Assembly: GCF_021917145.1 (NCBI RefSeq)
Contig: NC_061063.1
Span: 11,258,516 to 11,322,515, forward strand
From: Hypomesus transpacificus
Taxonomy: Eukaryota; Chordata; Actinopteri; Osmeriformes; Osmeridae
Direction: 5' to 3'
DNA length: 64,000 bases
Shown piece by piece: positions 21,774 to 34,679 of the stretch (position 1 is the stretch's first letter; the number at the start of each line of letters is the position of its first letter). Position numbers and translations under genes: made by a program. The notes beneath the pieces were generated by a model. That model saw only the letters and a program-made list of their open reading frames with translations, made no database searches and was not told the DNA's origin.

Positions 21774-24700
21774 TCAAGTATCCCTGGCTTCCTGCTGGGA
21801 CCTGGCGGGGTGCGGTCGGTACATGTGGTCGGGGCAGGAGCATCGGGGAAGGCCGATGGTGAAAGGAAGACCCGTGGGTTTGTCCTCCGGTAAATCGCAC
21901 TCAGAGATGGACACAGTGTCCTGGCCCCGGAAGGCGTATTTGTGCACATCCTGGATGAAGGCGTCCTTGGTGTTGTGCTCCTTCCGGAACAGGATGATGT
22001 AGCACTTGGGCAGGAAGTGACAGCAGATGATTCCGTAGGAGGAGATGAGATTACCACCATCTCCACTGCCGGCAGGTACTTCCCAGATGTGGTGATGTAC
22101 ACAGGGACGAAGATCGCCCAGGAGATGAGGTAGAGGAGCATGCCAAAAGTGATGAACTTGGCCTCGTTGTACTTCTGGGGCAGCTTGCGGCCCTTGAAGG
22201 CGCAGAAGAAGCAGACCAGCGCCAGGACGGCGATGTAGGACAGCATCACGCCGAACGCCACGTGGGAGCCTTCGTGGCACTCGGCCAGTATTGAGGTGGG
22301 CTGGACGGTCAGCTTCTCTCGGGGGCTGCTCGGGAGGAGGAGCCAGAGGAGGCAGGTTAGGAGCTGCAGGGTGAGACAGCCACAGACGATGACGAGGGGC
22401 TGGTACAGGCGGCGGAACACCCGCCCAAGCGCCGGGTTGACCTGGAACGCCAGCAGGATCTTCAGCGACTTGACCAGGATGCAGGAGACGCACAGCGTGA
22501 AGCTCAGGCCAAACAGCACCTGGCGAACCTTGCAGGTCAGGTTGCTGGGCTTGCCCACGAACACCATGGCACTGATGAAACTACCAATTAGAGACAGCAG
22601 GATGACCTGGCACAGCCCCCCTCCCGCAGCCTTCACCACGGGGGTTTGGCGCTGGTACAAGAAGAGCGCCCCCACCAGGAGGGATAGGAGGATGCCCAGG
22701 GCGGCCAGCATTAGCAAGACCACCGCAAAGCCATCGTCCCAGGAGAAGTACTCCAGGGTTTTAGGGGTGCACCTGGAGCTGCCCTTCTCAGACCACTCTC
22801 TGTCAGTGTTGCAGGCCGGGCAGTGGTCCATGTCTGCAGGGCCAGAGATGGGGGTTAGACCAGAGAAACAGCCGTGGAATAAGATGACATGCCACACCAA
22901 ATAGTGCGGACTATGAGGAGAAGGAGTTACTGAGTATCTACCCTTAGGTCATGACATGATGTGTGTGTCAGTGTTTGTTTGAGAGTGTGCATGTGACGGT
23001 GTGAGTGTGAGTGTGTGTGTGTCTGTGATTGTGAACGTGTGTGTCGATGAAGAACGCCTGCCTGTGCTGTTGGAGTAGGTGTTCTCAGTACAGTTGATGC
23101 ACTTGTAACAGCAGGTGTGCAGCTGTCCTTCAAATGTCTGCTTCCTCTCACCAGGAAGACAGCTCTCTGAGCACCTGGACACTACTTCCTGTGGACAGCA
23201 CAGAGCACCACGTCACAAACCAGATTAAAGATTAGTAAAATGAAGATGTAACTCACTGGGAAAGAAGAGATGAATTGTGTGTGACTGTGTTTGTATGGAG
23301 ATGGCACACACTGTGTGTGCATGTGTGTGTTTGTGTGTGGGGGGGAGTGGCATCACCTTCAGGTCTGTGAGGTAAGCAGCACGGGGCAGGATGGTGTGTG
23401 TGAAGCTGTCGTTCAAAGGGTGGTACTCTGCCACAATGTCGCCCACTTGCACCTTCCCCTTCCTAGAATTCCAGACAGTGACTTCATAGCCAAGGGTAAT
23501 GTCTCCATTCTCGTCGAAAAAATAAGTCTCCCTGTCCTGCTCAAATTCCATGCCCTGCTTTAAAGCTCTCAAAACCTAAATGAAATAAGAATACATGTTG
23601 GGTTTTTGAAAATATGTGAAAGATATATAACTGACAACACAGCTAAATGGATCAAACAAACAAACCAAAACAAGCAAAGCAATCGGAAAACAAGTTATAG
23701 ATCCATCTTCCTACTTCACTTTGCTCAGCCACCCCTCTGGTCCCAAAATAAGAGCTGCAAGTCACCTCCCACGGCTCGATGCTTTTCTGGGTGCAGTTCC
23801 TGCTGCTGCAGACTCCGATCACGGCCTGGGCCAGAGCCCTCACAGCCAACTCCACGCTGAACACCGTCTCATCCTGGCTATTCTTACCCAGCTCTTCCAG
23901 GTCCAGCTATCCATTCTTCAGGAACTCATCCAGGAAGGGGTTACGTCCTCTCTGCTCCTCCCTGGTCTCCTTCAGTCTCTGCAGGTACTGGCGGTAGGAC
24001 TCCAGGTTGCTACTTTTAAACGTGAAGCCTACCACCTTTCCGATGCTCTCCAGATCCAGGTTTCCCACCACATCTTCGGGAGTTGACGACCAGCCGTCGC
24101 TGGCCAGCCACACCCTTCCTCCTGAGGCTGACTCCTCCTGCTCATCCTCCAGGGCCTTCAACTTCAGTAAGAGTTGTGACATCTGATGGGACGTCAAAAA
24201 CGCCACCAACACCTTGACGCGGGGGTTTGTCAAGATGACGTTGGCGACCCTCGTCACGACTGAGGAGTAGTCAGGGTCGCTCAGCGAGTTAAGGATGGTC
24301 TCTTTGAAGGCCACGCAAATCCCTCTCTTCGAGGTCTGACCCAAAAGGGCGTTGAAGGCCGAGCGTCCGTATTCGTTGTCGGCAATGACCAAGCCCACCC
24401 AGCTCCAGCCACTGTCCACCATCAGCCGGACCATGGCCTTAGTTTGGTAGAGGTCACTGGGCACCGTACGCAGGAAGCCTGGGAAACGCTTCTTGTCGCT
24501 TAAGATGATGGCGGTGGAGGAGTGGCTGATCTATAAGGTTGTCAACATAGATTATTGGAAAATTTCGTATTGGAAATATGGATTATTGCAATATGGAGTA
24601 TTGGAAACATGGATTATTGTAATATGGAGTTGTAAACATGGAGTGCTGTTCCAGGGTTGTACGCATAGTTACTGTAACACTTAATTGAACTAATCTTCAC

Positions 24701-25324
24701 TAATCCTAAACTCTTTCAAAGCAGGATGGCCGGAAGGTATTTTTACCTGAGGAATACGCTCCAGGTTCAGTTGCCTGGCAACAGCGATGGAGATTTCAGA
24801 GGAAGAAGCTCCGACAATGGAGGTGATGGGCGGGAGTGAGATGCCAGCCACTTCCCCTTGTTTGCGCAGCCCAGCGATGGCCCTCAGGGCCGTGGTGACG
24901 TCAGAGCAGGAGTCTTGGATGCGATAGCCCAGCTTCAGGCCAAGCCGGGACATGGAGGGAGACTGGTTGACTAACTCCACTGTGTTGATCATAGCCAGCC
25001 CACTGTTTAATGCATGATTATTAAACCTGTCAGTGGGAAAAGGGAATTCAACACTCGTGAATGGTCGCAGATCGTTATGTATTGAGCACAACCACTCACG
25101 TGGATACGTTTAAACATTACTTACACGTGTTTGTCGGGCACTCACCTCACACACTTAGCCTCATGCGGAGGGATGATTGTGATGCTTTCCTCCACATAAT
25201 CGTGGAAAGGGAAAATACCCCCTACGATGATGTCACCAGGGGCAGTAGCTTCAGGTCTGCCACCTGTCATCCATGGCAACAAAAAAACAGATAGGAACAG
25301 TAACGGACTGATGCAAGTCACCAT
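21774..25324 (-). pseudogene. GPRC6A-like receptor copy B, full exon set but nonsense codon and frameshift
   Basis: The exon layout is the same as copy A: 25146-25324, 24747-25026, 23766-24530, 23357-23575, 23062-23188 and 21774-22833. The N-terminus is MVTCISPLLFLSVFLLPWMT. In exon 3, TAG (plus strand CTA at 23907-23909, about codon 361) replaces the GAG of copies A and C within ENGELDLEELG. In exon 6 a 1-bp deletion at about 22049-22052 shifts the frame after YLPAVEMVVI, at the start of helix 7, so the read-through product would have a foreign tail ending at 21671. The Venus-flytrap motifs also differ from copy A (GASSSEI, ISHSST). All splice sites, including the GC donor of the last intron, are kept. 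Two independent lesions make a sequencing error an unlikely explanation for both. I call it a recent pseudogene. Confidence 0.9.
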
Positions 25325-25859
25325 GATCTTCTGTATACTCCTCGGTGTCTCCCAACTGCGGCAAACTTTTATTTTTGCTGCTCTTTATCCATTCTTTCTA
25401 ATTCTTTCTGTTGGAGTCTTTCTCTTTTCTGGCTGCTTCTCTGCGACTTCTCTCTCTCTCTGTCTCTGTCGCTCTCTTTCTCTGTTCCTGATTTCACCTG
25501 TGTCTCGTTGGCCCTCTCTCTGTGTCCTCCCGAGGGTGTGGCCAGCAGACTGCTGCGCTGCCTCCTGCTGCCAGTTGATGGACCGATTGAGAAACTGACT
25601 CACTTCCGTCAGGCAGAAGACAATTGACGATCATATGATCTGTGTCAGCAGGTGAGAGGGCAGGATCGGCAACGTCACTGACTGAAACAAGCATCACAGC
25701 CCTCTGAGATATCCTGTCTCTTTGTTTATGGGTGGGATTGGGATGGCTGTGTTCAACAGTATACCTTCTCCTGTCTCACTGCCTGTGCTTTGGGGTTAGG
25801 GTTAGAGGCAGGGTGTGGGTGGGATTGGAACGGCTGTGTATTACAGTATGGGTGGCAAG

Positions 25860-26404
25860 TGTGGGGGTCGAGGAGGAGGGGGGGGATCCTTACAATATTG
25901 TGGAATTTACTGAGCAGAAAAATTTAGATGTCTGGACAGGGGTTAGAACCAGGGCTGGGGGGGAGGGGGCGGGGGTCCTTCAATTCCTGGTTTGAGGTCT
26001 CCACCTAGTGGAGATTTTATGAAAGCTTCGAGAACAAAAACATGTTCATCCTCCTGAGGTATGAGCTGCAACAGGATTTCATCAGCAGATGGCGCAATTT
26101 GGTGAATAATGTGTTGGCTTGTCCGTTGGCAGGGAGTTCATAATCTTTTAATCAGCAGACTGTCAGTGCTGCTACTGTAGCATGAAAGAGCCCTCCAGAT
26201 GAGCAGGAAATCTAAAAATAGAAGACTGAGATATTGCATGTGAAGGTATGTGTTACTGTTTAATTTCATGTTGTAGATTCAACCTCTTTATGAAACACAA
26301 AGACACATGAATCACACACACTGGGCTGTGTTTCGGGCTACATTCAGAATCTCTGTAGGATGAAGGCTAAGACTCATTGGTAATCACGCATTTCTAAAAT
26401 CCCT
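25860..26404 (+). repeat. Array spacer block upstream of copy B
   Basis: Matches the spacers at 18961, 33310 and 38129, without the SINE insertion. Homology breaks off at about 26402 (catttctaaaatcc), where unrelated transposon-rich sequence begins. Confidence 0.88.
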
Positions 26405-28624
26405 GGGGGGTGGGAATGAGGGTGTGTGTAGGGATAAGGGTAAGGAAGAGTGCCCGGCAGAACTAGCTTTATCCTTGTGCCCAGTGTTGGTCCTTGCACA
26501 TTTAGCACCCCGGGCATTCTACACTAAAAAAGTCAGGGAGGACTGCTTTTCGTAGAGCCTGCCTGCCGAAGATAGCCAGCATCTTGGATTTCTTTAACCG
26601 AGCCTGTTTGGTCATTTGCCTGAGAAAGCGACCTCGTTAGCAAGGCTAGTTTTGCCCGTTTCACTAGGTCAGGCTATATAAGGTCTCGGACAAGTTTTGT
26701 GCATGGAACGTAAGTTAATGTCAAGACCTGCATCTGACATTAAATAAATATTTTCCAGATTAATGACAGCCATGAGGTAAGTGGCACTAAAATGAGTGCT
26801 TTAGCTAGCTGTTAGCCACTTAGCTAACAACTCGCTACCTAGTCAGAGTAAACGACCACCAAAATCCTACATTTTATTTTGTTTTCATAATATTTAAATT
26901 TCCCATGATTAACTATAAGTCCTTGGTTGCCAGGTGCCACACTTTCACATCATTTACCCATATAGCCACATAAGCATCCGTACTCTTGAAAGCTATCCCC
27001 ACTGTATGGGGGGTTATGCACAAGCAACCTGGGTTGAGACTGGGTTGGCACAAGATAAATGTTTATAGTCATGGAAAGTCAATTGGGGCAAGCCCAGGGT
27101 GATAATAAGGGACAAAAGAAAACTGGGGTTAACAAATAAGAATCAGAGCCAAAATTGAAATGTTCTCAAGATATTTCTGTCTCTCTCATTCAAATGGGCA
27201 GTGCGAGATCGGTCGTGCATATGGCGGTGGTCTGTTTGGAAGTGATGAAGGTGGCAATGAATAGGGGGGAAAAGTTAGGACGAATCTAAGAACGGACGAT
27301 CCCAAAAAATAGGTAAAAAGTAATATGAAACTGCATTATATCCTAACATATAAACCATCTTCATTGAGTATATATGTTCCATTTATAATAAAACAATTAA
27401 TGATCTCTTTGTTTTTACATGTGTTTGGCAATAAAAGTAAAATATCCCCATCGACAAGGCCGGATTAACCATTGGGGCAACTGCACTTGCCCAAGGGCAC
27501 ATGACACCTAAGGGGCCCTGGACAACGTCAACTAAAATGTTATATCACGTTGTGAATGCAGTGCTTACTTCCCTTAATGTGAGCACTTTATTGCAACTCG
27601 TTCGATCAAAATATTATGTTAAATCACGTGTGTAGTCTAGTAGCTGCCTGCACAAATGCCGCTTGCGGGTTGCCAGATCCACGCCGCGGACACTGCGAGC
27701 GAGAGTCACAAGAGCTGCAGTTGGAGGAGAGGGTTCTATGGGGAAAAGTAGTGTAGCAAGATGGAGAAGCAGTTAAGCGGGAGTGTTAAAAGAAAATTGA
27801 AAAGAAAGGGGGGTATCGAGAATTGTTGCCCAGGGCACAGAAAATTGTGAGTCCAGCCCTGCCCATTGACCAAAAAGTAAACATCCATATTGACCCACGA
27901 CCCCCATGTATTAACATGAAATCGTTTGTTCCTGCCTTAGCGCACTTATGTGTTTAGGTGCTGTCAGTAGACGCGCTAGCCGCCAGAAATAGTGATCACA
28001 ATGTTTCCAAGTTTTCAATTTGTAACCCAGTTTTTCACCAAAAAAGTGGGTAGCCAGTCTCTGTGGTATTAACCTGTTGGCTTAATGTCCATAGTGAAAT
28101 AAGATAGCTAGCTACAGACTAGTGTTAGCCTACATTTCATCAACATGTTAAAACGGAAACGTTTGGCAAAATATTCATATAAATCATTGTCCCAACTCAA
28201 TGCCCTATTACCAGACTTAACAACAGATGTCAGCAGCAGCACCCCAGTCTCCCAATAACTGTACTCCTCCCTGTCCCATTGAAGAAAAAATTTGTAACTT
28301 TGTGTTAACGACATGCCAGTTAGCATCATTCCAGGGAGTGTGTGGGGATTTCTCTCTCTGGGGGAGATGCATGGTGGATGCAGATTTGACTGTCAGGTAC
28401 AGGGAGGCTTTTGTGAGGGCACTGGTCAGCAGTGATGATGACGATGTACACATGCATGCAGACTTGCAGGTACAAATCACAATTGCAAGCCTTTAACTAG
28501 AGTTATGTAAAGCTTTTGACGGGACAGCGAGGTCCTAGATTTGTGGTGACAACAGCTGCACACGGGGCCCCAATTCGATTTTTTTTGTCATGGGGCCCAA
28601 AATTCCTGGCGGAGGCCCTGCGGG
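26405..28624. mobile_element. Transposon-rich island between units B and C
   Basis: There is no gene. The island interrupts the spacer. It contains a delimited hAT-like element (27455-27861). At its right side is the minus-strand end of another hAT-like element, whose terminus reads CAGGGCCTCCGCCAGGAATT on the minus strand and ends at 28617. hAT-style sequence cagtgttggtccttgcacat near 26482 may belong to that second element, but no matching target duplication was found. Confidence 0.6.
27455..27861. mobile_element. Short hAT-like element, 407 bp
   Basis: It begins CAAGGCCGGATTAAC and ends GTGAGTCCAGCCCTG, imperfect inverted termini. The flanks cccatcga (27447-27454) and cccattga (27862-27869) are an 8-bp target duplication with one mismatch. 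It is non-coding. Confidence 0.82.
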
Positions 28625-30300
28625 GAAGGGACTAGGTGGAGCAAGTTGGAGATGACAGAATTCCCAGGCAGGTGTCAGGGTGGTGATGCAGTGCTCTCAG
28701 AGTTTCTGTTGAACCATTTCTGAGTTATGGTGCCCTTGGAGGGTTTGTTGTCACATGACTCTGGAGTGTAATGCTGGGGACACACTAAACAATTTTTTTA
28801 ACCTTATAAGATTTTCAAACTGTGAGAGACCACAAACATGAGGACAAAAATCCTAGATTTAGCCGTTTAGCTCCTACAGTGTGTGGTGTGCCATGATTTG
28901 ACAAAGACAGCACACCACACACAATCAGATTTCCAACCAGTGTCCCGACTGTTAACACAAGAAATCTCGCAAAATCTGTCGAGATTTAAGAATAAGCATG
29001 GCGGACTATATGCAGGAAGAAATTGCGATAATAGTGTTTGGAATTCTTTTCACAGAAAATTTACAGAAAAAAGAAAAGGGTTTGCTGTTGCACAAATCAA
29101 TTCCATTTAACTTTGTGTTGCGCCGTGACTCTGTTTTTTATGCTTCTGTCTTCTCTCAGCTTGCTTTCTGATTGGATATTGTTTCGTTTCACGTGATAAA
29201 CTGAACAGACCCAGACTGGACTGAACCAGACAAGCTGGTTCAGTCCTCTGAACTTGATGACAGGGAAGTGTGCCCAAGGATTTTCACAACAGCGGACCAC
29301 AGTCTGAATCATACTGCATGTAAATCGAACAACTGATTCTAAATAATCTAGCAATGGATGCTTTGTTTTATTAATCAATGAAGGTCTGTATGTCATACGT
29401 CAACCAGTAAGCATTCCATATGTAATTTAATGGCTTTGTCTCACCCTAGCAGGAGAAGGAGGGTAAGGGTGCTGAGGGCCATTTCCCAGCCCCACATCAC
29501 AGAAATACTGCTACTGATAAACACTTCTCCCTGTTGGAACCCCCTACCACCAGAAAAAAAAAAAATAACAACCAGACGGATTTTTTTACAGATCAGTCAG
29601 AACCCTTTGGGGGTTGTCTATTTTCGGTTGAAAACAGAACCAAAAATGTCAGTACATGCACACTAAACCCTCCCCATCTCTAGTCTTCGCCTCAGTCTTC
29701 GCCGGCTTCAAAGGCACACCAGAGGGAAAGTTATTTCCTGTTTGACTGTGATCACTGATCATCTGTTTGGTTCTATTGTTGGCCGTCTGACAAAAAAATT
29801 GATTGGTAAGAGGTCACTGAAGAAGAGCTGCAGTCTCTACCTCAAATGTCTCATAATTGGATTTATTGCAGACAAACAGGTATGAGTCCTGGGAATTCCT
29901 GGAACTTTTGACACACACCCACACACACATACCTACACACATGTTCAAATCACAGTTCGCTTAGTCAGGTTAGGCAAGGGCACAACTCTAAAAGTGACAG
30001 GTACATGTTGAAAGCCGACAACATAAGTTTCCTGAAACATTTCAATAATGGAACTTTGCCTATTTGGAATGCCTCACACAGTGAAACCTTTTGAGTGAAA
30101 TAGAAAAGACCAACCCCCCTATACATTACTCTCGTTAGAGAGGCCTGCAACACAATGGTGAAGTATCGCTGGATGGTATCATTCTGTTTTGTATCACTCT
30201 GTATGGTATCACTCAATAGACAGTCAGTTGGGAAGCTATTCCTAAAATCACAGATCAAGTCCTCTCCAGAATAAACAACTCTCTTTATTGTACTTTATAA
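28625..30300 (+). repeat. Duplicated 3' flank of receptor copy C (partner at 11320-13690)
   Basis: Collinear matches to copy A's flank are broken by two events. Different sequence fills 28770-29214 here and 11453-11565 there (it starts atgctggggacacactaaac here, possibly another transposon). The block 29450-30125 is inverted relative to copy A. The end, cctctccagaataaacaact (about 30262), is shared by units A, B, C and D. Confidence 0.8.
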
Positions 30301-30668
30301 CACCAGTGTGGCAGCAACATAAGATGTTTAAGATGACATAGGATATTCAAGAAATTCGAGCATAAAAAATCATTTGTTTTCAATATGAATAAAAAATATT
30401 ACTGTATTAGCTCCCACAGAAAATACCGACCCCTCTGAGGAGAGGAATCTGCATTGTTGTACATGATCAAATATAATTTTGTTTATTTACCGTAAATATC
30501 AAAACATTTACACATAAATAGACGGTATACATTGGGCAGAAGACTAAGCTTGTAGCTGGTAGCATGTAGTTTGATGCTCAGGTTACAGACTTGAGGTTCA
30601 GCAGTTGTATCAGTCTTCCCTCTGGTCCCCCGCAGGGCTTAAACACCAGCAAGCTCTTGCTGATGAAC

Positions 30669-33309
30669 TCAGGTGCTGGTGCATCTCCTGAGACGTGCAT
30701 GCCTGTTCAAGTATCCCTTGCTCCCTGCTGGGACCTGGTGTGGTGCCGCCAGTATGTGTGGTTGGGGCAGGGACATCGAGGGCACGCTGATGGTGAAAGG
30801 AGGACCTGTGCGTTTGTCCTCTGGTAAATCGCACTCACAGGCGGACACAGTGTTCTGGTCCCGGAAGGCGTAGTTGTGCACGTCCTGGATGAAAGCGTCC
30901 TTGGTGTTGTGCTCCTTCCGGAACAGGATGATGTAGCACTTGGGCAGGAAGTGACAGCCAAGGATTCCGTAGGAGGAGATGAGGATGACCCCCATCTCCA
31001 CCGCCGGCAGGTACTTCCCAGATGTGGTGATGTACACAGGGACGAAGATCGCCCAGGAGATGAGGTACAAGAGCATGCCCAAGGTGATGAACTTGGCCTC
31101 GTTGTACTTCTGGGGCAGCTTGCGGCCCTTGAAGGCGCAGAAGAAGCAGACCAGCGCCAGGACGGCGATGTAAGACAGCATCACGCCGAACGCCACATAG
31201 GAGCCTTCGTCGCACTCGGCCAGCATCGAGGTGGGATGGAAGGACAGCTTCTCTCGGGGGCTGCTCGAGAGGAGGAGCCAGAGGAGGCAGGTGAGGAGCT
31301 GCAGGGTGAGGCAACCACAGACAATGATGTGGGGCTGGTAGAGGCGGCGAAACACCCGCCCCAGCGCCGGGTTGAACTGGAACGCCAGCAGGATCTTCAG
31401 CGACTTGACCAGGATGCAGGAGACGCACAGCGTGAAGCTCAGGCCGAACAGCACCTGGCGAACCTTGCAGGTCAGGTCGCTGGGCTTGCCCACGAACACC
31501 ATGGTGCTGATGAAACTACCAATCAGAGACAGCAGGATGACCTGGCACAGCCCCCCGCCTGCCGCCTTCACCACGGGGGTTTGGCGCTGGTGCAGGAACA
31601 GCGCCCCCACCAGGAGGGACAGGAGGATGCCCAGGGCGGCCAGCGTTAGTAAGACCACCGCAAAGCCATCGTCCCAGGAGAAATACTCCAGGGTTTTAGG
31701 GGTGCACCTGGAGCTGCCCTTCTCAGACCACTCTCTGTCTGTGTCACAGGAAAGGCAGTGGTCCATGTCTGCAGGGCCAGAGAAGGAGGTTTGACCAGAG
31801 AAATAGCCGTGAAATAGGATTACATGCCACACCAAATAATGTGGACTGTGAGGAGGTACTGAGCATCTATCCTTAAATCATAACATCATGTGAGTGTGAC
31901 AGTGTGAGTGTGAATGTGTGTGTCGATGAAGAACTCTTGCCTGTGCTGTTGGAGTAGTGGTTCTCCGTACAGTTGATGCACTTGTGACAGCAGGTGTGTT
32001 GCTGTCCTTCAAACGTCTGCTTCCTCTGACCAGGAAGACAGCTCTCTGAGCACCTGGACACTACTTCCTGTGGGCAGCACAGAGCACCACATCACAAACC
32101 TGATTAAAGATGACTAAAATGAAGATGTAACTCACTGGGAAAGAATAATTGATTTGTGTGACTGTATTGGTATGGAGGTGGCTCGCAATGTGTGTGTGTG
32201 TGCGTGTGTGTAGGGGGAGTGGCCTCACCTTCAGGTCTGTGAGGTAAGCAGCGAGGGGCAGGATGGTGTGTGTGAAGCTGTCGTTCACAGGGTGGTACTC
32301 TGCCACAATGTCGCCCACTTGCACCTTCCCCTCCTTAGAATTCCAGAGAGTGACTTCATAGCCCAGGTTGATTTCTCCATTCTCCTCAAAACAATAAGTT
32401 TCCCCATCCTGCTCAAATTCAAAGCCCTGCTTTAAAGCTCTCAGGACCTAAATGAAATAAAAATACACGTTGGGTTTTGAAAAGATGTAAGAGATATGCA
32501 ACTGACAACACAGCTAAACTGATCAAACCAAAACAAGCAAAGCAATCGGAAAACAAGTTATAGATCCATCTTCCTCCTTCACTTTGCTCAGCCACCCCTC
32601 TGGTCCCAAAATAAGAGCTGCAAGTCACCTCCCACGGCTCAATGCTTTTCTGGGTGCAGTTCCTGCTGCTGCAGACTCCGATCACGGCCTGGGCCAGAGC
32701 CCTCACAGCCAACTCCACGCTGAACACCGTCTCATCCTGGCTCTTCTTACCCAGCTCTTCCAGGTCCAGCTCTCCATTCTCCAGGATCTCATCCAGGAAG
32801 GGGTTATGTCTTCTCTCCTCCTCCTTGGTCTCATTCAGTCTCTGCAGATACTTGCGGTAGGACTCCAGGTTGCTACTTTTAAATGTGAAGCCTACTACCT
32901 GCCCGATGCTCTTCAGATCCAGGTTTCTTGCCACTTCGGGAGTTGACGACCAGCCGTCGCTGGCCAGCCACACCCTTCCTCCTGAGGCTGACTCCTTCTG
33001 CTTATCCTCCAGGGCCTTCAACTTCGGTAAGAGGAACTCCATGTGAGTGGACGTCACAAACGCCACCACCACCTTGACGCGGGGGTTTGTCAGGATGACG
33101 TTGGCGACCCTCGTCACAGCTGAGGAGTAGTCAGGGTCGCTCAGCAAGTTGGGGATGGTCACCTTGAAGGCCACGCAAATCCCTCTCTCTGAGGTCTGAG
33201 CCAAAAGGGCGTCGAGAGCCGAGTGTCCGTAGTCGTTGTCGGTGATGACCACACCCACCCAGCTCCAGCCACTGTCCACCATCAGCCGGACCATGGCCTT
33301 GGTCTGGTA
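30669..33309 (-). pseudogene. GPRC6A-like receptor copy C, 5'-truncated
   Basis: The retained exons are 32629-33309 (exon 3, truncated), 32229-32447, 31941-32067 and 30669-31768. Exons 1 and 2 and the first 28 codons of exon 3 are gone, so about 182 residues are missing: signal peptide, lobe 1 and part of the ligand hinge. Homology stops inside the Tyr codon of DLYQTKAM and passes directly into array spacer at 33310. The rest is open with no stop: lobe 2 (MVRLMVDSGWSWVGVVITD), the cysteine-rich domain and all seven helices to FLPKCYIIL. A 1-nt insertion near PSMSLPQ shifts the tail frame and lengthens it by 13 codons relative to copy A. The last intron uses GC donor GCAAGA. Without a signal peptide it is unlikely to make a normal receptor, but the ORF is well preserved, so truncation is recent or the remnant is constrained. 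Confidence 0.88.
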
Positions 33310-33626
33310 AAGGGGCGGGGGTCCATCAAGTATTCCTGGTTTGACGTCTCCACCCAGTGGAGATTTTCGAAAGTCTCATGAACAAAAACATGTTCATCCT
33401 GCTGAGGTATGAGCTGCAACAGGATTTCATCAGCAGATAGCAACATTGGGTTGATAATGTGTTGGCTTGTCCGTTGGCCAGGAGTTCATGATCTGTTACA
33501 TGTAATCAGCAGAAAGTCAGTGCTGCTACTGTAGCATGAAAGAGCCCTCCAGGTGAGCAGGAAATCTAGAAATAAGACTGAGATACTGCATGTAAAGTTG
33601 TGTTACTGTTTAATTTCATGTTGTAG
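33310..33626 (+). repeat. Array spacer block upstream of copy C
   Basis: A shortened spacer (gggggtccatcaagtattcctgg ... tttaatttcatgttgtag) joins exon 3 of copy C directly to the 3' flank of relic D. It lacks the second half seen at 38435-38700. Confidence 0.88.
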
Positions 33627-34042
33627 TCCTCTCCAGAATAAACAACTCTCTTTATTGTACTTATAACATCAGTGTGGCAGCAACATAGGATGTTCAAGAT
33701 GACATAGGATATTCAAGATATTCAAGCATATAAAATCATTTGTGAATATTATTTTTTTTACTGTATTAGCTCCCACAGCAAATGTCAACCCCCCTGAAGA
33801 GAGGAATTGTTGTACATAATCAAATATACTTTTGTTTATTTACTGTAAATATCTAAAAATGTACACATATAAATAGACGGTATACATTGGGCAGAAGACA
33901 AAGCTTGTAGCTGGTAGCACTTAGCTTAATGTTCAGGTTAGAAACTTGCGGTTCAGCATTGGATACAATGGATTATTGTAATTTGGAGTTGTAAACATGG
34001 AGTGCTGTTCCAGGGTTGTACTCATAGTTACTGTGACACTTA
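33627..34042 (-). pseudogene. Relic of a fourth GPRC6A-like unit (copy D)
   Basis: 33627-33957 matches the receptor 3' flank (cctctccagaataaacaact, gcagcaacataggatgttc, tatacattgggcagaaga). At ggttcagcattgg it jumps to intron 2 sequence (gttgtaaacatggagtgctg at about 33988), which ends at 34042 where a mariner-like element begins. Exons 3-6 are deleted and exons 1-2 were not found. Its spacer reappears at 38129, after about 4 kb of later insertions. Confidence 0.85.
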
Positions 34043-34679
34043 GAGTTTTTTACAATCGTTACGACAGTTTTTTCAAAACCTTAAACAAGTTTTCTAAACT
34101 CTTAACGCACCAACACACCTATCACACACAATTGACAAAACAGTTAATTTCATGCTCAAAATCACACATTGTAAACTAAATTCAAACACTAATTGTCATA
34201 ACACAAAAATACACTAAACATTACACCATGTCTAACAAACACTAACACACGTTCTCTTTTCACAGGAACTTTTAGTCAATCATGGCACAATGTCATAAAA
34301 AAAACACTAACATCAGATGGAATTACAGAAACTGCATTCATTTATGCAGGTATGTGTCAGGTCTCACAGTATATGGATTATAGATTATGTTTGCAAAGCA
34401 GTTTCTTTTGAAGCCTCTCTACATTATGTTTTGATGTAAATGTATGCATTTTGTATCTTTTGCAGCAGAAATTCAGAACAAAAAATGAATCACCCATCTC
34501 AGAGTAGCTTTATAGAATGTGCGGTTACTGTATTGAAAAAAAGAAGACAGAAACATAATTGCTGCAGTAAAGGCTTCATTTGCAACAGGACTTTACTACA
34601 AGAAATATGCAATATAGCTTCCATTTACAGTATTACCCTAGCTCTGGCCCTTCTCTGAGCGCCACCACACATTCTAACT

